Part shown: in pieces, positions 1 to 9,715 of the stretch | Numbering within the stretch: the first letter of the stretch is position 1 | Layout: the number at the start of each line of letters is the position of its first letter | Source: Stictocephala bisonia | Taxonomy: Eukaryota > Arthropoda > Insecta > Hemiptera > Membracidae | DNA length: 64,000 nt | NCBI GenBank assembly: GCA_035578905.1 | Contig: JAQJVL010001190.1 | Span: forward strand, 145,001-209,000 | Direction of reading: 5' to 3' | The notes under the pieces: model-generated | What the model saw: the letters and a program-made list of their open reading frames with translations, nothing else | Database searches by the model: none | What the model was told of the DNA's origin: nothing | Position numbers and translations under genes: made by a program

Positions 1-3000
1 CTACAATTTATATTTACATATGATATTGCTTTAGATTACCATCACATGACTTTAAAGGTACTGAAGAAACACTCACAAGAGATCTTGCAACTCTCGAAGG
101 ATATTTTAGAACCTGGAAGCTAAATACTAACATATTAAAAAGAATCTCCTTGCACCTATGTAACAGACTGGCTATGTTTCCATGGAAACAGTACAGAAAA
201 TAACAAGTTGTATTTGATTTTATTGTTAAAATTCTGAATGAGGAAGTTTAAATATTTAAATAAGACAGTTATTAACACGTGTATGGTGTAAGACTTAATT
301 GTATGACTACGAATGGAATACCTGTACCAGACCCACTAAATATTTCAGACAAAAAAAATGCTTCTGAACAGAGGAATTTATTCACGATTAAATGAAACAA
401 CTATGTAGCATTGGTTGAGGCATGCAGTGGACCAAAAGGAACGAAGTTCAGAAATGAAAGGTACAGAAAGCTTTATTTCAATTAGTAATAATTGTTAGCA
501 CAGCAATAAAACTAATAACTAAGCTTTGTGGTAATGATGGCACTATTGACATAATTATTAAAATATTATATGAATTATCCATTATTTAATAATGAAATGT
601 AACTTATGAATGTTATGTTTTCAAAACTGCAAATAAATTGCCTATTGAAACATATAGGGATATTTGAACATTTGATATTGATTGCATGAAATTTTAAAAT
701 TGTTATTCTTCTGGAAACTTGTCTAATCTTGATTTGAAAAAAAAGCCTTATTTGTGACCATCTTGTAGCGCGCATATATGATATAAATTGCGGGAGAAAC
801 ATTTAGGTGTAAAAGATCTCTCACTCTCTAATGCTACTGAGTTATGTTTATCAGATGAGCAATTTTGTATTTTGGCACAGTCAATGAAAAAATCCCTCTC
901 AAAAATTAATTGGAACATAATTTCTCAATGAAAGCTCATGAGATTATCAAATGTACGTTTTGTGGTAGCAAGCATGATAAAGGGGCAAAATATTTACCTG
1001 CTTTCAGGAAAACTTGGAATCTATGTGGAAAACAAAACCATATATGTGCAGTGTGCTCACAGAACATAAAAAAAATTAAAGGAATTGATAGTTGTAATGA
1101 AATGACAAACAAAAGAAATATTCCACAAAGAAAAAAGAGAATTCACGAAGAATTAGAGGGACTATAAGAGATAATTTGTGCTCTGCTCCTGTGAGTTCAG
1201 CAAATACATATAACATTTAATTAAAGAAATATAATATTGGTTTTAACTTATTGAAATTTATGGGATATGTAATTAGTATTGAAGGGCTATAACATGATAC
1301 TGCTGCACAAAATATGAAGCTACAGGCGAATAAAGATTAACTGAAGTGTTTCCTTGGATTTATATCGTATTTTAGTAAATTCTTACCAACATTTTCAGAT
1401 GAAGCAGCACCTTTGAAGTAATTAATGAAGTGTAAATCGAAAGTGTAATCAAGCATTACACTCAAGTTCATTTAGAAGATTAGTGAATGTAGTTAAATCT
1501 GTTCCACCCTTGAAAACTACTATCAAGACAAGTCCTTTGCACTTCAATGTGACGCCGGTCAGTAAAGCAGTTTACTGGGTGCTTCTTTGATGTAAGATAA
1601 GAGCCTGTTACTTATGTATTAAGAACTCTAAATGAAACAGAGTCAGCATATGCCTAAATAGGAAAGGTTTAAATGTATGGGCAATACCCCTTTTAGAAGT
1701 ACATCACAGTGGAAACAGACAAAGTTTACGATTGGCAAGAGGTTAGGTTTGGTATAGTTGTAAAATAGAACTTAATAGTCCTAGCTTTGCCATTTGTACA
1801 CTTTGTCAATAAAGCCATTTATCATTTTATTGCAAACATACCACAAGCCTCTAGAGACTATTTTTAAAAAACTGTTGATTATTGCTCCTAAAGACGCTAA
1901 AGGATGCTCGTACGATTGCAAACATTTTCATTTAATATTGTAAATCGACCTAGATGCTTGTTGTAGATTTATAATCTAGAACTTATGTGTCTCAAGCTAA
2001 TAAACGTTGTAGTAGCTATGACTTGATGTTTGATATGACAAAAGAAGAATATGTCATGAAATGGAACAATGAAAATATTTTAAACGTGTAAATGTAACTG
2101 ACGAGCGTTTGACTCAAATAAAACAAAATACAAATGACGATCCTGAGTTTAGACGATTCGGCGATGTTAATCAACGTGGATTGCCTGAAAGAGGATTTTC
2201 CGACAGTTGGGCTATGTTATGATAAGCTTGGTTATGAATATGGAATAATTTTAAAGGGTATAGATGTAAATTTTTCAATGAGAAATTAACTGATTTGGAG
2301 AATACATTCTGCCCATTATGGAGTTGAGTCCTACATAAGAAGAGGTACATATTTATTTTTCCAGCCAAATATGACAAATTACATTAGAGAGGGAACTGAA
2401 ACTTGTGAAATATGCAAAAGGTTTTCTCCTTCTTAACTAAAGTAGCCTTTATTATTAAAGAAAACACCATAGTTACGAATAGCTGTTCACTACCGAATAG
2501 TAAGTGACAATTACTCATCACTTTTTAATACAGCCAATTCAAAGACACAAGATTTCTGCATTTTTACAAGCAGCTATATGCAATAAATGGAATTTCAGAT
2601 GAACTTGTAGTCGATAGTTGTACTCTTCAGTCAGCCAAGTCTTTAATGAATTTGGTTGAGGGTTTCAAGTTAGTATTTTCGTCTCCATATCACTGTAAAG
2701 CAAACATGGGAAAGCCGAATCAGCCGACATATTTTGAAAAAAGTAAGAAAAGATGGTCTTAGACTCAACAAGCGGTATTTAAATTGAGAAATATACTTTT
2801 GTAGGGTAATGAATACAACCCAGCTCATTTACGTTTCGCAGAAGAACCAAACGTTTTCTACCTATAAACCCTCACCAACTGCAACTTGACATACCGAAAC
2901 AACATCCAGATTTGAGAAAACCCTTAAAACACCCCTAGGGTAAGGCCCTGAAAATAGTTGGTTTGCGAACGTATATAATTGATTGAATAGAAGCCTACAA
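1..3000 (+). mobile_element. Degenerate K02A2.6-like Gypsy LTR retrotransposon (left copy)
   Basis: A heavily decayed Gypsy pol region runs in broken frames. In order: a gag zinc-knuckle stretch near 950-1060, the end of reverse transcriptase with an FLGFISYFSKFLP-like motif near 1345-1390, RNase H pieces with ETESAYA and a VETDK motif near 1630-1725, and integrase pieces near 2380-2900 (CEICKRFSP, then SSPYHCKANMGKPNQ). Many stops and frameshifts separate them. The element begins before the window. A second, inverted copy lies at about 36300-38050; shared stretches include the sequence around 2095-2270. The family is clear from domain order and motifs; the exact 3' limit is not. Confidence 0.8.
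910..1167 (+). pseudogene. Gypsy gag nucleocapsid (zinc knuckle) fragment
   Basis: An 85-codon open stretch holds a CTFCGSKHDKGAKY segment, then CGKQNHICAVC. This matches the paired CCHC-like knuckles at the gag-protease border of K02A2.6-type Gypsy elements. The expected Cys before AFRKTW in the first knuckle is missing (PAF is preserved). The 910 ATG is simply the first Met in a decayed frame, not a real start. The same segment occurs on the minus strand near 37050-37150 in the inverted copy. Confidence 0.65.
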
Positions 3001-3059
3001 GCAAGAAACTGAATATTCATAAGATCTTTAAAAAAAAGTTAAAACATGTTGGTATGAAA

Positions 3060-3444
3060 ACTAATGTTTTAATTTAGGTTTACACTGGAATATATGGGGG
3101 ATGAAGTTGTTCGCATCTACAGTAAACCTTTAAAGCTGTACTTGTCCCCTGGATAGTTCCAAACGAGCAACAAACCTGGTAACTCGTTGTATTATTGTAT
3201 TGATAGTCTGTTTTGTTTATATATACACATAAACTTGCCAGTACTTACTGTATTCTGATTTAAATATATTGCTGTTTTTTGTAGTTATGTAATTCATTGA
3301 CGAACTCGAAATGCTAAATGTTACTTGTTGCCATCTTGATTGTTTTGATTGTATTAATGTACTATAATTATGTTAATGATTGTATTAATGATTGTATAAG
3401 TATTGTAAAAATGGTGGAACCGTTGAACTAATAAATAAATAAAT
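3060..3444 (+). mobile_element. 3' end of a non-LTR retrotransposon with AATAAATAAATAAATA tail
   Basis: The stretch ends with TTGTAAAAATGGTGGAACCG followed by a (AATA)n-type tail at 3429-3444. This arrangement is typical of the 3' untranslated end of jockey-superfamily LINEs in insects. No coding sequence is recognisable upstream. It sits between the Gypsy copy and the next LINE, so it is a separate truncated insertion. The 5' limit is a guess. Confidence 0.45.
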
Positions 3445-3504
3445 AAACTGGACTGTCACAAATTTGTGATTTCCCAGCTATAGCAGCTACCACACAAAAT
3501 AAAA

Positions 3505-3685
3505 AATTATGCTTTTGTGAATCCCTCTAGTCTGAGGAAGGTGAGCGTGGTTCACTAAACTCGATCACCATAATATTTGTGCATTCAGTACATGTATTGT
3601 AATATATTTGTGCATGTTGTGCTTATATTTTCTTAAATTTGTGTTGTGTGACGTTTACTTGTACTGTAAAATAATAAAGTAAAAA
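3505..3685 (+). repeat. About 180-bp insertion in the LINE with hammerhead-like remnant
   Basis: This block is absent from the inverted LINE copy at 33750-33790. Near 3530 it reads CTGAGGA, then GGTGAGCG...GTTCACT, then AAAC. That is the layout of a decayed hammerhead core (CTGATGA, stem II, GAAAC) as found at the ends of Penelope-like and other non-LTR elements. It ends in an A-rich stretch near 3670-3685. The core bases are mutated, so it would not be expected to be active. Identity as a SINE or Penelope tail is inference. Confidence 0.35.
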
Positions 3686-4796
3686 AGGCCCTTTTGAGGA
3701 CCAAGCTCATTTCAAAACAATAGGTTATATTTTAAATGAAGTACATTTTAACGCTGAGGGCTTAAGCACGGTGTAGAGTGAGTGCATCAGTAGGGTTCTT
3801 CTAGAGAACAATGTTGATACCCTTGCACTCTAAGAGACTTATATCGAAGATAATAATAGTGCAAGAGGATATTCCTGGAAACAGACTTGTAAATTCCAAT
3901 GGGCATAGGATATATGGTATTGCAACGTACGTAAAGAATGACATGGACAATGGTATCCATTACCCATTAGAGCTCTGATGGTGACATCTTTGTCTTGGCA
4001 ATCCAAGTGTCAGAAACTATAGTAGTCAATGTTTATAAGCCTCCCAACATCCAGTGGTCTGAAAATAAGATTTTGCCAAATTTGAACACCCTGTTCTCTA
4101 TGTGGGGGACTTCAACAGTCAGCATAGCCAATGTGGCTATAATACCCACGATGAGATTGGCAGAAAGCTTTCTGACTGGGCTGAAATGAACAATCATTAC
4201 CTGATCTTTGATGCTAAAGATTCAGCCACTTTTTATTCAGCTCGTTAGCGTTGAGGTTACTCCCGACTTAAGCTTCTGTTTATGTGAACGATCATCAAGC
4301 CCCAAAAAATTAGGAAATTTATTGATGCTTTCCCAACTTTCGACATAGGTCCGTGCTGGTTTCATTGGGAATCCAAATTCCCATAATTCGATCTTTTCTA
4401 ATTCCTAGATCGAAAAATCACAGTTGGAGGCCTTTACCACCAGGCTTGATGATAACATCAGGTTCATTCCCCCTACAGTAAGGTATTATGATCGTTTTCG
4501 AAGTCTCGTCCATTGCTAAAGCTTACATACCGAGAGGATACAGAAAGGAGAATATACAGGATGGAGTAAGGAATCAGATGACCTATGAAAAGAGTTTAAT
4601 GCCACCGAAAAATCCACAGCTAATCTGCTGCTGCACTCTCTAGGACAGTGCCAGGAAAGAAAAATTGTTTAAAACTGCTGAAGATATAATCTTTACCCAC
4701 ATAAATAGAAAGCGTAGTCAATGTTAAGGAAACTCTCTACTGGTATATCCCCAAATCAAAGAGAAGTGCTCCACCCGAAGGCTTCTAAGATAGCTA

Positions 4797-5150
4797 TTTA
4801 TTTATTTATTTGTTTACGGTTACACCATTTTTACAAGGTTGACATGCTGAAATTATAATACAGTACTGATAAATTGAAAATATATAGTACAGTACAGAAA
4901 ATTATAATACAGTACAGACAATACGAATGTGAAATATAAACACGAGTGAAATGTGAAAGGATAACATGATTAACTTAGCCTAATTAATTTTGCTTCCCTT
5001 CTGCCTTTCCTCATGCTTTTTTATTTTTTTTTTTTTATTTTTGCGTAATTTTATTGAAAGGCAGATTAGGGAGTTACATAGATTCTGATGTTTTTTAATG
5101 ATAGAATATAGTAATGAATTTATAATGTGACAATGAAAAACTAATCGGAT
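4797..5150 (-). mobile_element. 3' end of a LINE inserted in the left LINE copy
   Basis: The block starts with TATTTATTTATTTATTTG, the reverse of a (AAATA)n LINE tail, followed by a CCATTTTTACAA motif, the complement of the TTGTAAAAATGG seen near 3410. It interrupts the plus-strand LINE: sequence left of 4797 and right of about 5150 is continuous in the inverted copy near 32590-32660. It is non-coding. The family is probably the same as the 3060-3444 tail. Confidence 0.5.
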
Positions 5151-5285
5151 AATCAGCTTATCGAAGTCAGCTCGCCATCCTTCTGTCAAACATGTGCTTT
5201 ACAAGCTAAATGAAATTATAAAGACCCAATTGACACCCCTAGAAGTATCTTAGACATTTCACGGTGGAAGAGATAGATAGGGTGG

Positions 5286-6240
5286 AGAACTTAATTCTTC
5301 AATATTTTTATGTTTTATATTTTTATCCCGAAGGGTGTAGGAAGCCTTCAAATTTTGTTTTTTGGCCATAAGAATAACATGGAGAGAGATTTAAATAAAA
5401 CGAAAAGTAACAGCTGTAAAAATGTAAATACCTGTAATGATTTCCAAAAAGTGTTAACTACTATTGGAATTTAAACAATGTTGTTTGTATTATTAAGGAG
5501 GTTAGATCTTTCATAATAATAAACCAGAAATGGTTGTAAGTATGGTTTTATTCACATTCGATTGTAGAGGGATCCACTCAACTGGACTTGAATATTTCAT
5601 TGGTAATATAATGCAATTATTTTAATTATTTAATTACTATTCAGTTAAAAAAAAAAAACAAATGAATTGAACACGTTTGAAATGGGCTAAGTAATACCAT
5701 TGGCTATGAGGTACTGTATTTATACTAATAAACAGGTAGCAACGAAGTAATGTGAGTAAGATACTGTAAATACATTGAATATTGTGATTTTATGTGATAC
5801 ATTTTACCCACTAATATTTGTAGGCAAAAAATACAGTCCGAGTCCGAAGACCGAGGTGTCACGAGCGTAGTGAGTGAAACTTACCACCAACCGGCATTAC
5901 TGAGGCCGAAGGCCGAGATAGCTCGAGCACAGTGAGCAACGGGTTTGGCACTGTCAAAAACAAAATTTTACTCAACGGACGTTGAAATACAAATGATTAC
6001 ATTATAAACGTAGCAACTCGTATTATAATACTCAAAGATCAATAGTTTTACATTACTTTAAGACATTATTTTATTAGACAAGTGCAGCGGCCCTCAGAGA
6101 TGCCCTGTTTAACGGTTTTATATGATGGAATATTGCGAAGCCACGCTAACACGGAAGGGTTTATGCGCCAATTTAGTTTTATGCCTTGCCAGCTTTATTG
6201 AGACGGATGGTAATTGATCAATAAACCCCGGTCTTACAAT
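5286..6240. other. Intergenic, AT-rich, with a short GC-rich repeat at 5838-5945
   Basis: No coding sequence seen. The only structured part is 5838-5945, where two related blocks of about 45 bp occur: one with CCGAGTCCGAAGACCGAG, one with GAGGCCGAAGGCCGAG, each followed by a CACGAGCGTAGTGAG-like or CTCGAGCACAGTGAG-like segment. This GC-rich patch contrasts with its surroundings and may be a fragment of a repeat family. Confidence 0.4.
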
Positions 6241-6275
6241 AGTTCCCAAACAGGTAAAGTACAACTAAAACTTAC

Positions 6276-6480
6276 CTTTCATAGTTGGTGGCATCTTGTT
6301 TCATGGTTCCGGTTTGATGGCGACTAGTTCTTCGATTGGGCTGACTTGGACAGCCCGATTAAATTTCTTAAACGAAATGAGCTTTTCTCCGGCCCATCAT
6401 GCATTGCGCTGCGAAACCCCTGGCTTCTCATTGGCTAACTTGCATAGCTGGTTTACCATTTGGCAAACTCAGAATTAAGT
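6276..6480 (-). promoter_or_regulatory. Candidate host promoter and first coding exon (minus strand)
   Basis: Reading leftwards, a CCAAT box (AGCCAATGAG, complement near 6425-6436) precedes a more GC-balanced leader and an ATG at 6304 (context AACCATGA). Nine codons follow (MKQDATNYE), ending at a consensus 5' splice donor GAAAG|GTAAGT with the exon edge at 6276. No transposon similarity is visible, unlike most of the window. The gene would continue leftward, past 6.2 kb, and its later exons are not recognised. The reading rests on signal sequences only, so it remains tentative. Upstream ATGs in the leader weaken the choice of start. Confidence 0.3.
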
Positions 6481-6619
6481 TCTTATAGGTACAGATGGAG
6501 GGAGGTTTAAATAAATTGATTTTCGATTTCGATTTGATTGGCAACCGGCCATACACAAGGAAGGAACCGATCCTATTGCTGGAAAGGACAAAGGTTGTCA
6601 TAGCCCCGTTCATAACATT

Positions 6620-8056
6620 ATTTATAGGCCTTTTGTCTTCACTAAACCTTAATTATGATATCTTGTTATGGTAGTAAAGTTCACTTTGAACAGTTTTAAT
6701 CAAACTTTTGTAATTTAGTGAATAATATCAAACGTTTTTGTAACTTTTTTTAGTATGTGCAAAATAAAATTATGATACAATTTTTGGATATGGAACTTAT
6801 ATATAGATTATTAGTGGAAAACATATTACATTATTTGGATGCAAATACCAAATTAAACTTTATCATCTAAACTTTACAGGTTTAGGAAAAGAATATCTGA
6901 AAGTATAATACTATTGTAAATTGCATTATTTAATTTAACAAATGCAAAAAGACTCCGTTAAAAAATATTAAAATTCCTTTCAATGGATGAAATAATGTGA
7001 AAAAACGAATCACTCAACCGGATCATTATAAATATTTACCTTAATCCAAATCCAAACAGTGTTTTAAATATGATCTTATTATTAAACAGTTCTTTTGTCT
7101 AGTACTGTCATGTGTTATAAGTTTCTCAAACTTAAGTTAGAAAATGTAGCACAAGCCATACCTTTGTTATACAAGCATTTGCCTAATAAACTAACTAAAC
7201 ATCCCTTTGAAGATGCGAAGTAAGATGGAGGTACTCTAATTGAACATTATCATAACAATATTACATTATTATTGCTATCATTATTAATAGAACATCTGCC
7301 ATTTTGTACTGGATCAACCTTTAAGTGCTGATTGTAGTAATCACCTATGCTAGACAACCACTTTAAAATTATGTAAATCTTAACCTATGCTAGTTTTAAT
7401 TTTTTTTGGAACTCCTTGCGGACCAAAAGGAAGTCCTTGAAAGTGAAGAGTCACCAACTATCCTAACAACCTATTTCTTAAGTCCAGTAGGTATTTACAA
7501 AGTTTAGCTTTTCCAACTTGAGCTATTCTGAGAATAACAATAATTTGACTAGAACAGGACTTTCATTCTATCATTTTTTTAGGTTTAAACCAGCGTAATT
7601 TTTTAAAGAGCGAACGTTTTGAGGTAAAAATTGTAGGTTTATGTTTTTCTACTAAAGACCTTTAATTTGATATACTACTTGACCTTTAATTTGGTTCTCA
7701 TCTAAGATTTTCTTCTGACTGCTTGTGAGCCAACCCACGGATATAACTGAAAAACGGTAGTTAGATAAAAAGTAGATACACAAGTGCAGTATTGATGTGG
7801 CAAGTTTTATTGCTTTATCTGTAATCGTTCAAACATTATCAATCTATTCTAGGACTTTTATTTCGCGTTGTATATATATGGGTAATCAGTAGCTAAACAA
7901 GAATCCAGTTTTGTAACTGTAAATGGGCGTATTTAATTGCTCAAAAATCAGATTTTATAATAAAAAACCCAAAACAGAGAACAATTTTACATGATTATAA
8001 GGAGAACGAGTTGTAGATGTACTGTAAAGTAAGACGCGTTTTACCAGCATTGTTAA
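6620..8056. other. Intergenic, AT-rich, nothing coding seen
   Basis: No feature is recognised in most of this stretch. Its last part (about 7920-8056) is diverged but alignable, inverted, with 54080-54230. It therefore belongs to the duplicated downstream flank of the small membrane-protein gene. Confidence 0.5.
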
Positions 8057-8070
8057 CAATTATAATGTAA
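8057..8070 (+). repeat. Left 14-bp direct repeat flanking the palindromic element
   Basis: CAATTATAATGTAA occurs here and again at 8893-8906, bracketing the palindromic hammerhead element. It is the best candidate for a target-site duplication. The last three bases also belong to the start of the left arm, so the exact border is uncertain. AT-rich context means chance is not excluded. Confidence 0.5.
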
Positions 8071-8168
8071 GAACGTTGAGTTTATTCTCCGTCATCCACT
8101 CTAATGGAACTGTATGTCAATGATTGCTTCAAGAAAATGAAGACAATTATATGACATCAACTCAGTTC

Positions 8169-8241
8169 GCTGTAGTGTAATGGTGAGTAGGAAACTCTCA
8201 CCTATTTACACCTGATGAGACGAAAACAACGTCGAAATAGC
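8169..8241 (+). ncRNA. Hammerhead ribozyme, type III topology (left arm)
   Basis: All core parts are in place over 73 nt. Stem III is GCTG (8169-8172) with TAGC (8238-8241), one pair being G.U. The cleavage site is GUA with cleavage expected after A8174. Stem I is GTGTAA (8175-8180) with TTACAC (8206-8211), extended past a small internal loop by GGTGAG (8182-8187) with CTCACC (8197-8202) and a 9-nt loop. CTGATGA is at 8212-8218. Stem II is GACG (8219-8222) with CGTC (8230-8233) and a 7-nt loop. GAAA is at 8234-8237. The ends meet in stem III, hence type III. Self-cleavage of the RNA is expected from the family; stem III is short, so activity could be slow or need a dimer. Confidence 0.85.
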
Positions 8242-8367
8242 ACACATGGAGACCATCTGGTCCACGTACCAACATCCTTTCGGTGTGGCCAATGCATAGC
8301 GACCAACTGTTGTCAGAAGGTGCCTTAGCAAGCACTATTTGGGGCGCTTTTACTTTTGTTAACGCAG

Positions 8368-8541
8368 CGTTTTACAATCTTCAAGCGCTTTAACCATACT
8401 GACCTTGTTAAGAATGGTTTTTGGACTCACGAGTATGTTACTCGCTACCATGTGAGGGCGAACCTCAACCATTGGTCGCTAAGACATCAATTATTACACA
8501 TTATTTGCAGTTTTTCGCCTGACAACAGTCTACGGGTTACT
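8368..8541 (+). other. Single-copy spacer of the palindromic element
   Basis: This 174-bp central loop is not palindromic. It contains short pieces similar to the arms, for example TTGGTCGCTA near 8472 and CTGACAACAGT near 8519, which suggests it holds remains of another copy of the repeat unit. No RT or other coding motif is seen. Confidence 0.5.
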
Positions 8542-8667
8542 CTGCGTTAACAAAAGTAAAAGCGCCCCAAATAGTGCTTGCTAAGGCACCTTCTGACAAC
8601 AGTTGGTCGCTATGCATTGGCCACACCGAAAGGATGTTGGTACGTGGACCAGATGGTCTCCATGTGT

Positions 8668-8740
8668 GCTATTTCGACGTTGTTTTCGTCTCATCAGGTG
8701 TAAATAGGTGAGGGTTTCCTACTCACCATTACACTACAGC
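8668..8740 (-). ncRNA. Hammerhead ribozyme, type III topology (right arm)
   Basis: This is the reverse-complement twin of the left-arm ribozyme, identical in the core (CTGATGA, GAAA, GUA cleavage site) and in stems I, II and III. Only the apical loop of stem I differs by one base. The expected cleavage is just after the position complementary to 8735. A transcript crossing the whole palindrome would contain one ribozyme in the sense orientation and the antisense of the other, and could fold as one very long hairpin instead. Confidence 0.85.
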
Positions 8741-8892
8741 GAACTGAGTTGATGTCATATAATTGTCTTCATTTTCTTGAAGCAATCATTGACATACAGT
8801 TCCATTAGAGTGGATGACGGAGAATAAACTCAACGTTCTTAAACTTACTCCACTACTAAGATCTTCGGACTAACAACTAGTCCATCTCGATT

Positions 8893-8906
8893 CAATTATA
8901 ATGTAA
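8893..8906 (+). repeat. Right 14-bp direct repeat flanking the palindromic element
   Basis: Second copy of CAATTATAATGTAA, exact over 14 bp with 8057-8070. Immediately to its right the sequence becomes alignable (inverted) with the paralogous locus at about 53990-54060. Confidence 0.5.
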
Positions 8907-9715
8907 TTGTAAGAAATATGTAAGGTTTGTAATAGTAAGAAATAAGTAAAGCTTAATGTTCAGTTTGCCTTATTAAAGGTTTTTAATTTCTTGCGTAATT
9001 CTCAAAATGACGCGTTTTTAGGGCTTCACTTCGTATAACTATATAAGATTAATTGTTTTAGTTTTGTAATAAAATATTGTTTTTGTAAAAACATGTTGGT
9101 TTTGTAATAACATCTTGGTTTTATAGATGTATATTTTCCGTCTGGTACAAGAATAAGATGTTTTCAACAGTCCTTTTACTTGTTGGGGCTTCGCCCCGAA
9201 ACTCTCTTTTTATCCACTTATTTAGAAGTCCAATTAACATGAAATAAGAGCAAAAATGCAAAGTTACGGTTATTTATAGGTGGTATGGAGTATTAAAATT
9301 TTCAACATAAAATTAGGTATTTTTTAATCGTAATTTCAAAATGTTTAATGTATACTTCTTTTTTATTTTTAAAGAGCTATGTACGTCTGTCAGTAAGAAT
9401 ATATAGTTTTATGTTGCATCCATATGTTTCAAAACCCTATGACATAAAATAAGCATATCTTAAATTCCAAAAAGTTTGATGTTGTGGTTATACATTGTTT
9501 AAATTTGATACTAAGTGTATTTTGTAATTTGAGATTTATCAACAAGGTGATGGCTACTGTATCTTATACATAATCTGATGATTGTTATGTTATAATTTTA
9601 ATAGAAATTGATAATATTTTATTAAGATAACATTTATTGACATTCAAGCATGTAACAATTACAAATTTTTACTATATTACATTCCAATTCACTTTAAAGA
9701 CATAACGTATTAATA
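8907..9715 (-). other. Downstream flank and 3' region shared with the paralogous gene
   Basis: Reading leftwards from the gene's stop codon, this stretch aligns with 53282-54060. Shared landmarks are the poly(A) region near 9633, an AACTTTGCATTTTTGC block near 9255, an ATCTTATTCTTG block near 9150 and a GGCAAACTGA block near 8965. It includes a GGGGCTTCGCCCC hairpin at about 9186-9198. It is non-coding and probably simply duplicated with the gene. Confidence 0.6.
9633..9638 (-). terminator. Poly(A) signal AATAAA
   Basis: TTTATT on the plus strand gives AATAAA on the minus strand about 80 nt past the stop codon at 9716. The surrounding GTCAATAAATGTT is conserved in the paralogue at 53355-53367, which supports its use as the 3' end signal of this gene. 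Confidence 0.6.

Larger units (their letters stand above)
3482..5285 (+). mobile_element. Jockey-like LINE fragment (left copy; endonuclease region to start of RT)
   Basis: A non-LTR element in broken frames. The endonuclease (EEP) domain is visible: VVNVYKPPNIQWSENK at about 4020-4070, then GDFNSQHSQWG-like and WAEMNNHYLIFDAKDSATF segments to about 4240. The copy aligns, inverted, with 32500-33795. Relative to that copy it carries two extra blocks, at about 3505-3685 and 4797-5150, and stops near 5285, before the RT core. It has no intact ORF. The alignment of both flanks of each block with the right copy makes the insertion interpretation good. Confidence 0.75.
8068..8841. mobile_element. 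Palindromic element with two hammerhead ribozymes
   Basis: Arms 8068-8367 and 8542-8841 are reverse complements over 300 bp with a single mismatch seen (position 8196, T against C). They enclose a 174-bp single-copy spacer (8368-8541). Each arm carries a full hammerhead ribozyme reading toward the centre. A 52-bp tail (8841-8892) with a GGACTA...TAGTCC hairpin follows before the right direct repeat. No protein is encoded; open frames in the spacer are short and lack family features. The paralogous locus near 54.06 kb lacks the element. Penelope-like elements can carry inverted pseudo-LTRs with hammerheads, and retrozymes are hammerhead-bearing repeats; which of these, if either, it derives from is inference. 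Confidence 0.85.

Noticed and set aside
8356..8550. 64-codon ORF across the palindrome spacer
   Set aside because: Short, no domain, and its ends lie in the inverted arms; nothing suggests translation.
9183..9200. GGGGCTTCGCCCC hairpin as a bacterial-type terminator
   Set aside because: The window is eukaryotic and the hairpin is in duplicated non-coding flank; no such role applies.
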